Counted from the stretch's first letter, positions 1 through 8,236 are shown. The stretch: DNA of 64,000 nucleotides from Zeaxanthinibacter enoshimensis (GCF_004362865.1 NZ_SNYI01000001.1:1178001-1242000); one strand, 5' to 3'. Numbers and translations are program-made. The notes: generated by a model not told the origin, from the sequence alone.

Positions 1-577
1 GCTGATCTATATCGTAAAGGACCTGGACCTGATAACCAAGCTGGAGATAGGGGACCTGAACCTGGATTACAAGGTATTCGATATAATAGACCTTATCCAA
101 AGTGTTTTCGATCTGCTGGAAATAAAAGCTTCCAAAAAGGGAATAGCGCTTACTTTTGATATGGAATACGACAGACCCGTCTGGGTGCATGCAGACCAGG
201 AAAAGATAAGGCAGGTGCTGACCAACCTGATCGTCAACTCTTTAAAATACGGACATAAGGGTGGCACAACTGAAGTCAGCGTTGAAAACCTCATTAAGAA
301 TAAGGTCATCATAAGGGTGACCGATAACGGGGAAGGAATGAGCAAAGAGCATATTCCAAGGATCTTTGAACGTTTTTACAGGGTAGACAGGAGTGGAAGC
401 AGGAAAGAAGGCGGCTCCGGACTCGGGTTGTCTATCGTTAAACATATCATCGAAGCACACGGGGAAAAGATCTACGTGGAAAGTGTTCCAGGTGTTGGCT
501 CCGAATTTTCCTTCACATTGGAAAAAGAGAAGAACCGGGCCCCGGCCGGCAAGGCGGGTTCCAAAGAATTATCTTAG
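1..577 (+). CDS. Sensor histidine kinase, C-terminal part (PhoR-like), truncated by window edge
   Basis: The reading frame is open from base 2, so the gene begins upstream of the window and only about 191 C-terminal residues are seen. These include the end of the dimerisation/phosphoacceptor helix region and the full HATPase_c domain. The N box (DQEKIRQVLTNLIVNSLKYG, about bases 194-253), the G1 box DNGEGM, the F box RIFERFYRVD and the G2 box GSGLGLSIV are all present, so the ATP site looks functional. Such kinases phosphorylate a partner response regulator in response to an envelope signal. Sensor, membrane and H-box parts lie outside, so the signal is unknown; PhoR-like is a judgement from the closeness of the kinase core to flavobacterial PhoR proteins. 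It ends in a basic tail. trmB follows after 27 bases on the same strand. Confidence 0.9.
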   Translation, partial: LIYIVKDLDLITKLEIGDLNLDYKVFDIIDLIQSVFDLLEIKASKKGIALTFDMEYDRPVWVHADQEKIRQVLTNLIVNSLKYGHKGGTTEVSVENLIKNKVIIRVTDNGEGMSKEHIPRIFERFYRVDRSGSRKEGGSGLGLSIVKHIIEAHGEKIYVESVPGVGSEFSFTLEKEKNRAPAGKAGSKELS

Positions 578-604
578 TTTTGCCAGCAAATATCCAGGTA
601 AATA

Positions 605-1276
605 GTGGGAAGCAAGAATAAACTCAGGCGGTTCAAAGAGAACGAGACCTTTGAAAACGTTATACAGCCGGGCCGGGAAGAAGTGGTATCGGGAAATTTT
701 TCATTAAAAGGGAAGTGGGCAGAGCACTTTGGTAATGACCATCCAATCGTACTGGAATTAGGATGCGGCAAAGGGGAGTACAGTGTGGGACTCGCCAGGA
801 AATACCCCGGGAAGAATTTTATTGGGGTTGATATTAAAGGTGCACGGTTCTGGAGAGGTGCCAAAACTGCCCTGGAGGAGAATATTCCCAATGTAGCGTT
901 CCTGCGTTCCCAGATAGAATTGATAACCGATCTTTTTGCCGAGGGAGAGGTCTCGGAGATCTGGCTCACATTCCCGGATCCACAGATCAAATATAAACGC
1001 ACGAAACACCGGCTGACTAACCGGAAGTTCCTCGAGAAATACAAACAGGTTTTAAACCAGGAGGGATGCGTTCACCTGAAAACCGACAGCGAATTTCTGC
1101 ATGGATATACCCTGGGCCTCCTGCAGGGGCTGGGTCACGAGATATGTTATGCCAATCACGATGTCTATAAGAATGAAGGAAGCCCGGAAGAGGTACTCGG
1201 TATACAGACATTTTATGAAAATCAGTACCTTGAGGCAGGAAAGGCAATTACATATATCAGGTTCAAGGTAAAATAA
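605..1276 (+). CDS. trmB: tRNA (guanine-N7)-methyltransferase TrmB
   Basis: TrmB uses S-adenosylmethionine to form 7-methylguanosine at position 46 in the variable loop of tRNAs. The protein is 223 residues with a Rossmann methyltransferase fold: motif I LELGCGKGEYSVGLA, motif II FIGVDIKGAR, and the TrmB signature WLTFPDPQIKYKRTKHRLTN. The start is GTG at 605, giving an N-terminus (GSKNKLRRFKENE) typical of flavobacterial TrmB proteins; no in-frame ATG gives a better fit. Its stop codon shares one base with the ATG of the next gene (TAATG), so the exporter gene is probably translationally coupled. The assignment to the family is firm; the exact tRNA targets are inferred from the family. Confidence 0.95.
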   Translation: MGSKNKLRRFKENETFENVIQPGREEVVSGNFSLKGKWAEHFGNDHPIVLELGCGKGEYSVGLARKYPGKNFIGVDIKGARFWRGAKTALEENIPNVAFLRSQIELITDLFAEGEVSEIWLTFPDPQIKYKRTKHRLTNRKFLEKYKQVLNQEGCVHLKTDSEFLHGYTLGLLQGLGHEICYANHDVYKNEGSPEEVLGIQTFYENQYLEAGKAITYIRFKVK

Positions 1277-1905
1277 TGACACACCTCTTAATACTGTTCT
1301 TCGTCACATTCTCTGCGGCTTTTATGGCCACTGTGCCTCCCGGACTTTTAAATATGAATGCCGCGAAGACAAGTGTTAAAAAAGGTAAGATGAATGGGGT
1401 CATTTTCAGTCTCGGTGTCAGTACAGTTGTCATGATACAGGCCTATATCGCCGTACTTATCTCTAAATTCCTATACAAGAACCCGGAAGTCATCGACATG
1501 CTCCTCAAGACCGCGATCGCTGTCTTTGCCTTCTTTGCCGTTTATTTCTTCATCGTTGCCCAGCGGGAAAACCAGATATCCATGAAACGGGTGAAGGTAA
1601 GTAAGAAGAACAGTTTTTTTAAAGGTATGTTACTGGCGGCCCTTAATTTACTGACTATACCATATTACAGCGGTCTGAATGCAATGTGGAATGCTTCGGG
1701 TTGGATCAAATTCAAAGTCTGGGACATCGCTGTATTCATCCTGGCCGCCGGGGGAGGCACTTTTACTGTGCTTTACCTTTATACCGTCTATTTTAATAAG
1801 CTGGAAGCAAGATCACATCGTTTTTCGCGGAATTCGAATTATATCTTATCTGCCCTGATGCTCGTCCTGCTGGTAATTACTATGATCCGTATTTTTTATA
1901 CCTGA
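1276..1905 (+). CDS. LysE-family amino-acid exporter
   Basis: A 209-residue inner-membrane protein with about six hydrophobic segments. The first helix carries the LysE/RhtB family pattern ATVPPGLLNMNAAKTS (a conserved PG followed by a small-residue and Asn stretch). The family exports amino acids such as lysine, arginine, homoserine or threonine, usually as relief from overload; the substrate here cannot be read from sequence. It overlaps trmB by one base and is followed after 6 bases by the Atl-like gene, so trmB, this gene and the Atl-like gene probably form one transcript with no functional link between them. Confidence 0.8.
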   Translation: MTHLLILFFVTFSAAFMATVPPGLLNMNAAKTSVKKGKMNGVIFSLGVSTVVMIQAYIAVLISKFLYKNPEVIDMLLKTAIAVFAFFAVYFFIVAQRENQISMKRVKVSKKNSFFKGMLLAALNLLTIPYYSGLNAMWNASGWIKFKVWDIAVFILAAGGGTFTVLYLYTVYFNKLEARSHRFSRNSNYILSALMLVLLVITMIRIFYT

Positions 1906-1911
1906 TAACTA

Positions 1912-2253
1912 ATGGCAGCCGATCAACACTTCTTTGAAAGGGTCTACGAGGTGGCTAAAAAGATTCCTTATGGGCGGGTAACTTCTTACGGTGCAATTGC
2001 ACGGTACCTGGGCGCAGGCCGTAGCGCCAGGATGGTGGGCTACGCCATGAATGCCTCGCATAGTATGCCGGAGATCCCGGCTCACCGTGTGGTAAACAGG
2101 AAAGGGCTGCTTAGCGGGAGACACCATTTTGCCGGAACCAACCTGATGCAGCAGTTGTTGGAAAGTGAAGGGGTTGAGGTCCAGGAGCACCAGGTAGTCC
2201 ATTTTGAAAGCCTGTTCTGGGACCCGCTTTCAGAATTGCAGGGCGATCGATAG
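1912..2253 (+). CDS. Alkyltransferase-like (Atl/MGMT-fold) DNA-binding protein, no active-site cysteine
   Basis: The 113-residue protein is the DNA-binding domain of O6-alkylguanine-DNA alkyltransferases. The helix-turn-helix region (RVTSYGAIARYLG, then SARMVGYAMN with the Arg finger) and the active-site loop are clear. In active alkyltransferases the loop reads PCHRV; here it is PAHRVVNRKG, with Ala57 in place of the acceptor cysteine. Atl proteins with Trp or Ala at this place bind O6-alkylguanine lesions without repairing them and hand them to nucleotide excision repair. That role is inferred here. The length (about 110) also fits Atl proteins rather than full MGMT, which carries an extra N-terminal domain. 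It is the last gene of the trmB run. Confidence 0.85.
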   Translation: MAADQHFFERVYEVAKKIPYGRVTSYGAIARYLGAGRSARMVGYAMNASHSMPEIPAHRVVNRKGLLSGRHHFAGTNLMQQLLESEGVEVQEHQVVHFESLFWDPLSELQGDR

Positions 2254-2322
2254 ATTCTTAGAACCATAGAATAGTTCTATCGCTTTTCATCACTGAGACT
2301 TCTTATTTACAGCCCTATACTG

Positions 2323-2330
2323 TATCTTTG
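2323..2330 (+). promoter_or_regulatory. Candidate Bacteroidota -7 promoter element upstream of mrp
   Basis: TATCTTTG matches the Bacteroidota -7 consensus TAnnTTTG exactly and sits about 90 bases before the preferred mrp start. No good TTG element was found 17-23 bases upstream, so this is a half-supported promoter. Transcription would start near 2337, shortly before an in-frame ATG at 2357. Confidence 0.45.
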
Positions 2331-2419
2331 TTGTTTAGAATCATTATATATAAATAATGAAGATCCGGGAGGTTGTCTCTTGTGACACCGAACCGGAGAA
2401 ACAAAATTTCCAGAGATTA

Positions 2420-3559
2420 ATGAAGTTGGACAAACAATCCATTTTAAAGGCGTTAGAAACCATCACGGTTCCGGGAGAAGGCCAGGATATGGTAAGCAGC
2501 GGTGCTGTGAAGAATATACAGGTATTCGGAGACGAAGTTATCGTAGACGTAACTATTAAGAATCCGAGCCTGCAGGCCAGGAAAAAAACAGAAGTGGAGA
2601 TCCTGAAGGCGATCCACCGGGAAGTTTATGAAAAGGCCAAGATCACGGTAAACCTCAAAGTAGATGCCCCTGCACAGCCCAAGGCTGCTTCTATAAAAGG
2701 CAAACCCATCCCAGGTATTCAGAATATCATTGCGGTTGCTTCGGGTAAAGGCGGAGTAGGTAAATCTACAGTTACCGCGAACATCGCTGTCACCCTCGCA
2801 AAGATGGGATTCAGGGTGGGATTACTCGATGCAGATATCTACGGACCCTCAATGCCTATCATGTTTGATGTTGTGGGAGAGAAACCACGTGCAACGAATG
2901 TGGAGGGCAAATCGAAGATGTTGCCGGTTGAGAGCTACGGGGTAAAGTTGCTTTCCATTGGGTTTTTTACCGAACCGAACCAGGCTGTGATCTGGAGAGG
3001 CCCAATGGCGGCCAAAGCTCTTAACCAGATGATCTTTGATGCTGCATGGGGAGAGCTCGACTTCCTCCTGGTAGATCTTCCACCGGGAACAGGCGATATT
3101 CACCTGAGCATTATGCAGGCCATGCCTATCACCGGTGCGGTAGTGGTAAGTACACCCCAACAGGTAGCCCTTGCGGATGCACGAAAAGGGGTGGCAATGT
3201 TCCGGCAGGAAGCGATAAACGTGCCCGTACTGGGGATAGTGGAGAACATGGCATATTTTACCCCCGAGGAATTACCCAACAATAAATATTATATTTTCGG
3301 GAAAGAGGGGGCCAGGAACCTGTCAGAGGATATCGCGGTGCCTTTCCTGGGAGAAGTGCCGCTGGTACAGGGAATACGTGAAGCAGGTGACGTGGGACGG
3401 CCTGCCGCTTTGCAGACAGCAACACCGACAGAACAGGCATTTGAAGATCTGACCAAGAACGTGGTCCGGGAAGTTGTGCGTAGAAACGACGCGCTGCCCC
3501 CGACCGAAGCGATAAAAATTACTACCATGGCCGGTTGTGCTGCCGTAAAAAAGAAATAA
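2420..3559 (+). CDS. mrp: Mrp/ApbC/NBP35-family iron-sulfur carrier ATPase
   Basis: A 379-residue P-loop ATPase that carries Fe-S clusters to apo-proteins in the cytoplasm. The N-terminal DUF59/MIP18-like domain covers about residues 1-90. The deviant Walker A motif GKGGVGKS is at residues 109-116, followed by the LLDADIYGPS segment and the PPGTGD motif of the family. The start ATG at 2420 (MKLDKQSILKALE) gives the family N-terminus and usual length; an in-frame ATG at 2357 would add 21 residues without family likeness. The CxxC that binds the bridging cluster in E. coli Mrp and NBP35 is not present at its usual place: the segment reads YFTPEELPNNKYY. The NifU-type gene begins 2 bases after the stop, which supports a joint Fe-S role. 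Confidence 0.92.
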   Translation: MKLDKQSILKALETITVPGEGQDMVSSGAVKNIQVFGDEVIVDVTIKNPSLQARKKTEVEILKAIHREVYEKAKITVNLKVDAPAQPKAASIKGKPIPGIQNIIAVASGKGGVGKSTVTANIAVTLAKMGFRVGLLDADIYGPSMPIMFDVVGEKPRATNVEGKSKMLPVESYGVKLLSIGFFTEPNQAVIWRGPMAAKALNQMIFDAAWGELDFLLVDLPPGTGDIHLSIMQAMPITGAVVVSTPQQVALADARKGVAMFRQEAINVPVLGIVENMAYFTPEELPNNKYYIFGKEGARNLSEDIAVPFLGEVPLVQGIREAGDVGRPAALQTATPTEQAFEDLTKNVVREVVRRNDALPPTEAIKITTMAGCAAVKKK

Positions 3560-3561
3560 TA

Positions 3562-3801
3562 ATGACTTCAGAGGAATTAAGAACCAAGGTGGAGAAAGCT
3601 CTTGATGAGATCAGACCCTTCCTGCAAAGTGATGGGGGAGACATCTCTTTGGTCTCTATTGATAACGACACCCAGGTCAAGGTTCGGCTGGAAGGTGCAT
3701 GTGTTGGTTGTTCTGTGAACCAGATGACCCTTAAGAGCGGGGTGGAGATGACCATTAAAAAGCATGCGCCACAGATAGAGCAGGTAATTAACGTGAATTA
3801 G
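3562..3801 (+). CDS. NifU C-terminal-domain Fe-S scaffold protein
   Basis: A 79-residue protein made of one NifU C-terminal (Nfu) domain. It holds the paired cysteines Cys47 and Cys50 in GACVGCSV, which in this family bind a labile cluster between two subunits for delivery to targets. ATG 3562 was chosen because it gives the compact domain MTSEELRTKVEKALDEIRPF; the nine in-frame codons upstream lie inside the mrp stop region. It lies 2 bases behind mrp, so the carrier ATPase and this scaffold are co-expressed. A terminator follows. Confidence 0.92.
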   Translation: MTSEELRTKVEKALDEIRPFLQSDGGDISLVSIDNDTQVKVRLEGACVGCSVNQMTLKSGVEMTIKKHAPQIEQVINVN

Positions 3802-3820
3802 ACCAATGTTGAAAACTGCA

Positions 3821-3850
3821 AGGGGCTGTACTTACGCCCCTCCTCTTTTT
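3821..3850 (+). terminator. Rho-independent terminator after the Mrp/NifU pair
   Basis: AGGGGC (3821-3826) pairs with GCCCCT (3836-3841), with an extra GTA/TAC pairing inside the loop, followed by a T-rich run CCTCTTTTTT. It closes the mrp-nifU unit 20 bases after the stop codon. Confidence 0.75.
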
Positions 3851-3865
3851 TAAGCCATTCTTTTC

Positions 3866-4927
3866 ATGATCAAAACAGATATATTAATAATAGGTGCCGG
3901 ACCAACCGGGTTATTCGCGGTATTTGAGGCCGGTTTACTTCAGTTACGCTGCCATTTAATCGATGCCCTGGCCCAGCCGGGCGGGCAATGTTCCGAGATC
4001 TATCCTAAGAAACCTATCTATGATATCCCGGGATTCCCGGAAGTATTGGCCGGAGACCTGGTGAAGAACCTGATGCAGCAGATTGCTCCTTTCCAGCCCG
4101 GTTTTACCCTGGGGGAAAGAGCTGAGACCATCGAGGAACAGGAAGACGGTACTTTTATTGTCACCACGAACAAGGGTACCCGGCACCAGGCCCCGGTAGT
4201 GGCTATTGCCGGTGGATTGGGAAGTTTTGAACCCAGGAAGCCTCTTTTAAAGGATCTCCCCAAGTTTGAAGATAAAGGGGTAGCCTATATGATAAAGGAC
4301 CCGGAGGTGTACCGGGATAAAAAAGTCGTCATCGCAGGCGGAGGGGACTCTGCCCTGGACTGGACGATCTTCCTTGCCGATGTGGCTTCAGAAGTCACCC
4401 TGGTGCACAGGAGAAACGAATTCAGGGGAGCACTGGACTCGGTTAAGAAAGTCCAGGAATTGAAAGACCAGGGAAAGGTCCGGCTGATCACGCCTTCTGA
4501 AGTGGTTGGGTTAACCGGGCAGGATCATTTGGATGGGGTTGTGATCAACCGTACATCAGATCCTGAATCGGATATCCACCTGGAAACAGATCATTTTATA
4601 CCCTTGTTCGGGTTAAGCCCAAAACTCGGACCGATTGCCGACTGGGGATTGGAGATAGAGAAGAATGCCATCAAAGTAGACAATACCCTGGATTACCAAA
4701 CCAATATCCCCGGGATCTATGCCATTGGTGATGTCAATACTTACCCCGGTAAACTGAAGCTTATCCTGTGCGGGTTCCACGAAGCCACTCTGATGGTGCA
4801 AAGTGCCTACCAGCGCATTCACCCGGATAAGAGGTACGTGATGAAATACACTACCGTAGGAGGGATCAATGGCTTTGACGGCTCAAAAAAAGAAGCTCCG
4901 AAGGCCGTGGTCAAAAGTATCGACTAA
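3866..4927 (+). CDS. Ferredoxin--NADP+ reductase, thioredoxin-reductase-like type
   Basis: A 353-residue FAD enzyme of the TrxR-like ferredoxin-NADP reductase group (YumC/CT1512 type), which moves electrons between NADPH and ferredoxin. The FAD-binding GAGPTG motif is at residues 9-14, a second nucleotide motif GGGDSALDW serves NADPH, and the C-terminal GIYAIGDVNTYPGKLKLI segment is the family FAD/NADP closing motif. There is no CxxC redox pair in the NADPH domain, which separates it from thioredoxin reductase. The 2Fe-2S ferredoxin gene follows 27 bases later and is the natural partner. The start is ATG 3866, just behind the terminator, so transcription either reads through or starts in this short gap. 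Confidence 0.93.
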   Translation: MIKTDILIIGAGPTGLFAVFEAGLLQLRCHLIDALAQPGGQCSEIYPKKPIYDIPGFPEVLAGDLVKNLMQQIAPFQPGFTLGERAETIEEQEDGTFIVTTNKGTRHQAPVVAIAGGLGSFEPRKPLLKDLPKFEDKGVAYMIKDPEVYRDKKVVIAGGGDSALDWTIFLADVASEVTLVHRRNEFRGALDSVKKVQELKDQGKVRLITPSEVVGLTGQDHLDGVVINRTSDPESDIHLETDHFIPLFGLSPKLGPIADWGLEIEKNAIKVDNTLDYQTNIPGIYAIGDVNTYPGKLKLILCGFHEATLMVQSAYQRIHPDKRYVMKYTTVGGINGFDGSKKEAPKAVVKSID

Positions 4928-4954
4928 TTTGAATTACAAATCCAGCAAACGGGA

Positions 4955-5284
4955 ATGTCTGACATAAAAATTAAGATCACCGACCGGGAAGGAGTGCAGC
5001 ACGAGGTAGATGCCCCCACCGATATGAATATGAACCTGATGGAACTGGTGCGTTCTTACGAGCTGGCACCGGAAGGAACCATTGGCGTATGTGGCGGAAT
5101 GGCCATGTGTGCTTCCTGCCAATGTTACGTTGACTCTGCTCACGAATTGCCTGAAAGATCTGATGATGAGGAGGCTATGCTGGCTGAAGCGTTTTATGTA
5201 AAACCCAATAGCCGACTTGGATGCCAGATACACCTGGAACCCTCCCTGGAAGGGCTGGAGGTAACCCTTGCCCCTGAAAGTTAA
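4955..5284 (+). CDS. 2Fe-2S ferredoxin, adrenodoxin type
   Basis: A 109-residue electron carrier. The cluster ligands are Cys46, Cys52, Cys55 and Cys90, in the spacing C-x5-C-x2-C ... C of adrenodoxin/ISC-type ferredoxins; Cys57 is an extra cysteine. Its position directly behind the reductase gene suggests that the two form the redox pair that supplies electrons for Fe-S assembly or biosynthetic reductases. The adrenodoxin-like subtype is seen in the ligand spacing; the client enzymes are not known from this window. Confidence 0.93.
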   Translation: MSDIKIKITDREGVQHEVDAPTDMNMNLMELVRSYELAPEGTIGVCGGMAMCASCQCYVDSAHELPERSDDEEAMLAEAFYVKPNSRLGCQIHLEPSLEGLEVTLAPES

Positions 5285-5344
5285 ACCCGGTATAGAACTG
5301 TCTGCCAGTTTTTGTAGTTTTAGCAAACTATAGAAAACCGGCTT

Positions 5345-7510
5345 ATGAGACTTCTCTTTTTTTTCCTCTTTATATCCTTACTTTCCTGCAAGACAGAGCA
5401 ACGGACCACAGAGGTGGAACGCTGGGAAAAACACGCGGCCAACACCACGATCATCAGGGATGATTTTGGTGTTCCCCATATTTACGGGAAATCAGATGCC
5501 GATGCCGTTTTTGGATTACTCTATGCCCAGTGCGAAGATGATTTCAACAGGGTAGAGCAGAATTATATCTGGGCTACGGGCAGGCTGGCTGAGCTTGAAG
5601 GTGAAAGCGCGCTTTACAGTGATCTCCGGGCCAGGATGTTCATGAGCCGGGAAGAGGCGATCGCTAATTATGAGAACAGCCCGGAATGGTTGAAGGAGCT
5701 TTGCAATGCCTTCGCCGACGGGATCAATTATTACTTACACACCCACCCCGAGGTACAGCCAAAACTTCTCGAGAGATTTGAACCCTGGATGCCAATGTAT
5801 TTCAGCGAAGGATCTATCGGCGGGGACATCGAGCGTATCAGCACCGAAAAAATTAAGGCTTTTTATGAAGGTACAGGAAAGTTACCTGTAGTTCCGGAGG
5901 AAGAACTGACTACGTTCGAGGAGCCGGGTGGGTCCAACGGGATCGCTATCTCTGGCAGTCTCACACAATCAGGTAATCCTATGCTTCTCATCAATCCTCA
6001 TACTTCATTTTATTTCCGGGGAGAGGTGCATGCGGTGAGTGAAGAAGGTCTTAATGCATATGGAGCAGTTACCTGGGGGCAATTCTTTATCTACCAGGGT
6101 TTTAATGAGCGTACCGGCTGGATGCATACCTCGACCTATACAGACGTCATGGATGAATTCGTGGAAACCACCGTGGAAAAGGGCGGAGAGTTGTTTTACC
6201 GCTACGGGGACGAGTTACGACCCGTTCAAAGTTCAACAGTGACCCTGCAGTACAAAGAAGGGGACAGCCTGCGATCTCGATCCTTCCCTGTCTACAGGAC
6301 GCATCATGGTCCTGTCACCCACCTGCAGGATGGAAAAGCTGTTGCATCGGCGATGATGTGGGACCCTGTAAAAGCTCTTGAACAATCGTACACCCGTACC
6401 AAACAGCAGGGGTATAAGGGTTTCCGGGAAATGATGGATATCCGCACCAATTCTTCCAATAATACAGTGTATGCGGATGCAGAGGGGAACATTGCCTATT
6501 TCCATGGTAATTTTATCCCCGTACGCGATGAACAGTTCGACTATGAGAAGCCGGTGGATGGTAGTGACCCGGCCACTGACTGGCAGGGCCTGCATACAGT
6601 GGATGAGAATATCCTTATCCTTAACCCGGCCAACGGGTGGATACAGAATTGTAATTCTACCCCCTACACAGCAGCGCTGGAGAACAGCCCCAAAAGAGAG
6701 GATTACCCCGGCTATATGTCTATAGACCGTGAGAATTTCAGGGGCGTTCACGCTATTCGCTTGCTGACCGACCGGGAAGGCTATACCATTGACAGCCTTA
6801 TTAAACTGGCACATGACCCAAAACTACCGGCATTTGAAGTACTGATTCCCGGGCTTGTTTCGGCCTATGATGCCGCCCCGGGGAGAGACAGTGATCTGGC
6901 AGAGGCCATTGATACGTTGCGGGTATGGAATTACCAGACCTCAAAAAATTCAGTTGCCATGACCCTAGCCCATTATTACGGGACCCATTACGGTGCTAAG
7001 GGCAATCGTCCCCAGGGAGTAAGCGATATGGAATTGATGGAATATTTTGGAACCTCTTCTCCCGTAGCAGAACGCCTTCGGATCTTTAGTGAAGTTATCG
7101 CCCGGTTAAAGAAGGATTTCGGCACCTGGAAGATGCCTTGGGGTGAAGTAAACCGCTACCAGAGGCTTAACGGGGATATTATGCAACCTTTTAATGACGA
7201 TGCACCAAGTATCCCTATCGGGTTTGCTTCGGGTCGGTGGGGAGCTCTTGCGGCCTATGGAGCCCGGTACCATAATAATACTAAAAAGATCTACGGGACG
7301 CGTGGAAACAGTTTTGCTGCTGTGGTGGAATTTGGTCCCCGGGTTAAAGCGAAAAGTATCCTTGCAGGGGGGCAGAGCGGGGATCCTGATTCACCTCATT
7401 TTGATGACCAGGCCCAGCGATACGCAGATATACAGTGGAAGGATGTGGCCTATTATAAAGAAGATGTACTGGAGCGGGCGGAAGAGACTTACCATCCAGG
7501 ACAACGCTGA
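5345..7510 (+). CDS. Penicillin acylase family N-terminal hydrolase, lipoprotein
   Basis: A 721-residue protein with a lipoprotein signal (lipobox LLSC, Cys15), so it is probably anchored in the outer membrane. It belongs to the Ntn-hydrolase penicillin/acyl-homoserine-lactone acylase family, which is cleaved into alpha and beta chains so that the beta-chain N-terminal serine becomes the nucleophile. The likely nucleophile is Ser197 in the motif GGSNGIAI, the expected GSN context, leaving a short alpha chain of about 180 residues. The oxyanion and Asn region fits NPANGWIQNCNSTP. Possible substrates are N-acyl amides such as acyl-homoserine lactones or acylated amino acids; the true one is unknown. 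A near-match to the -7 element (TAGTTTTA at 5315-5322) lies just upstream. It converges on the next gene with only 6 bases between stops. Confidence 0.88.
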   Translation: MRLLFFFLFISLLSCKTEQRTTEVERWEKHAANTTIIRDDFGVPHIYGKSDADAVFGLLYAQCEDDFNRVEQNYIWATGRLAELEGESALYSDLRARMFMSREEAIANYENSPEWLKELCNAFADGINYYLHTHPEVQPKLLERFEPWMPMYFSEGSIGGDIERISTEKIKAFYEGTGKLPVVPEEELTTFEEPGGSNGIAISGSLTQSGNPMLLINPHTSFYFRGEVHAVSEEGLNAYGAVTWGQFFIYQGFNERTGWMHTSTYTDVMDEFVETTVEKGGELFYRYGDELRPVQSSTVTLQYKEGDSLRSRSFPVYRTHHGPVTHLQDGKAVASAMMWDPVKALEQSYTRTKQQGYKGFREMMDIRTNSSNNTVYADAEGNIAYFHGNFIPVRDEQFDYEKPVDGSDPATDWQGLHTVDENILILNPANGWIQNCNSTPYTAALENSPKREDYPGYMSIDRENFRGVHAIRLLTDREGYTIDSLIKLAHDPKLPAFEVLIPGLVSAYDAAPGRDSDLAEAIDTLRVWNYQTSKNSVAMTLAHYYGTHYGAKGNRPQGVSDMELMEYFGTSSPVAERLRIFSEVIARLKKDFGTWKMPWGEVNRYQRLNGDIMQPFNDDAPSIPIGFASGRWGALAAYGARYHNNTKKIYGTRGNSFAAVVEFGPRVKAKSILAGGQSGDPDSPHFDDQAQRYADIQWKDVAYYKEDVLERAEETYHPGQR

Positions 7511-7516
7511 GTTTAA

Positions 7517-8176
7517 TTATTCGGCTTCCTGTACAACGATCAGCGAGGCTTTGGAACCTGTAGACAGCAGCCATTTATTAGAATAAATAAGCTGTCCTTT
7601 CTCATCATAGACATTTACCTGGGCAGTGTTGGGTCCCGAAGACCCTTGGTTCAGGGCTTCAAAATCAAGGCGGTTAAAACCGCGGTCCAGGGTCAGGTTT
7701 ATTCCTTTAAAACTGCCATCGAGCAGGATATTGGGCTCCACTACATGGCCATTGGCGTAGATCTTGACCCTGTCGCCATCTACATATTCATGGTCCCGGC
7801 AAACTATCCCCACATATTTCGCCTTTGTGGTGACGTCGCCGAGGTACATGTCCCCAAAGTGTTTGCCGGAAGAACCTTTCTCAAAATCACCCACCTTGGG
7901 GTCTATTTTTAGGTCGAACCCGGCCTGTTTCAATTCGCGCTCAGGTAACATCTGCACATTCCGTTCCGATAAAGCGTCTTTAAGATTTAAAGGGTTGGGC
8001 TCCTCGAGAACAGAGGGCATGTTCAAAGCATTACTCTTATCGGGATTTTTACTCATGTCCAGTTGTTCACCCGACTCAATCTTCAGTGGCTGAGACTGGG
8101 GGAGATCGGTCTGGGAATGACCGGCGATCGGGTACAGCAAAGACAAGCTGAACAGGAAAATAATATACAACCTCAT
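7517..8176 (-). CDS. Secreted protein of unknown function, flavobacterial type
   Basis: A 219-residue protein with a Sec signal peptide (MRLYIIFLFSLSLLYPIAG, cleaved near HSQ). I do not recognise a named domain. The middle part contains a Lys/Asp-rich stretch (DLKIDPKVGDFEKGSSGKHF) and the C-terminal half looks like an all-beta domain (VKIYANGHVVEPNILL, GFNRLDFEALNQG) that resembles adhesive or carbohydrate-binding folds, ending without a T9SS signal. ATG 8176 was preferred over ATG 8191 because it puts the charged residue and hydrophobic core at the usual signal-peptide positions. It faces the penicillin acylase gene tail to tail, with no visible terminator in the 6-base gap. Confidence 0.7.
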   Translation of the reverse strand: MRLYIIFLFSLSLLYPIAGHSQTDLPQSQPLKIESGEQLDMSKNPDKSNALNMPSVLEEPNPLNLKDALSERNVQMLPERELKQAGFDLKIDPKVGDFEKGSSGKHFGDMYLGDVTTKAKYVGIVCRDHEYVDGDRVKIYANGHVVEPNILLDGSFKGINLTLDRGFNRLDFEALNQGSSGPNTAQVNVYDEKGQLIYSNKWLLSTGSKASLIVVQEAE

Positions 8177-8222
8177 AGCAGGGTCAATCATTTAGGGTAA
8201 AGTTAGCAAATACCGCGCCAAG

Positions 8223-8236
8223 GCTGTTTAAACAGC
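8223..8236. repeat. Perfect 14-base palindrome GCTGTTTAAACAGC
   Basis: A perfect palindrome lies 47 bases upstream of the start of the secreted protein gene at 8176 and behind the PLP-enzyme gene. With one bulged base it extends to AAG/CTT on both sides. It could be an operator for a dimeric regulator or a transcript hairpin; no T-run follows, so it is not a typical terminator. Confidence 0.4.
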
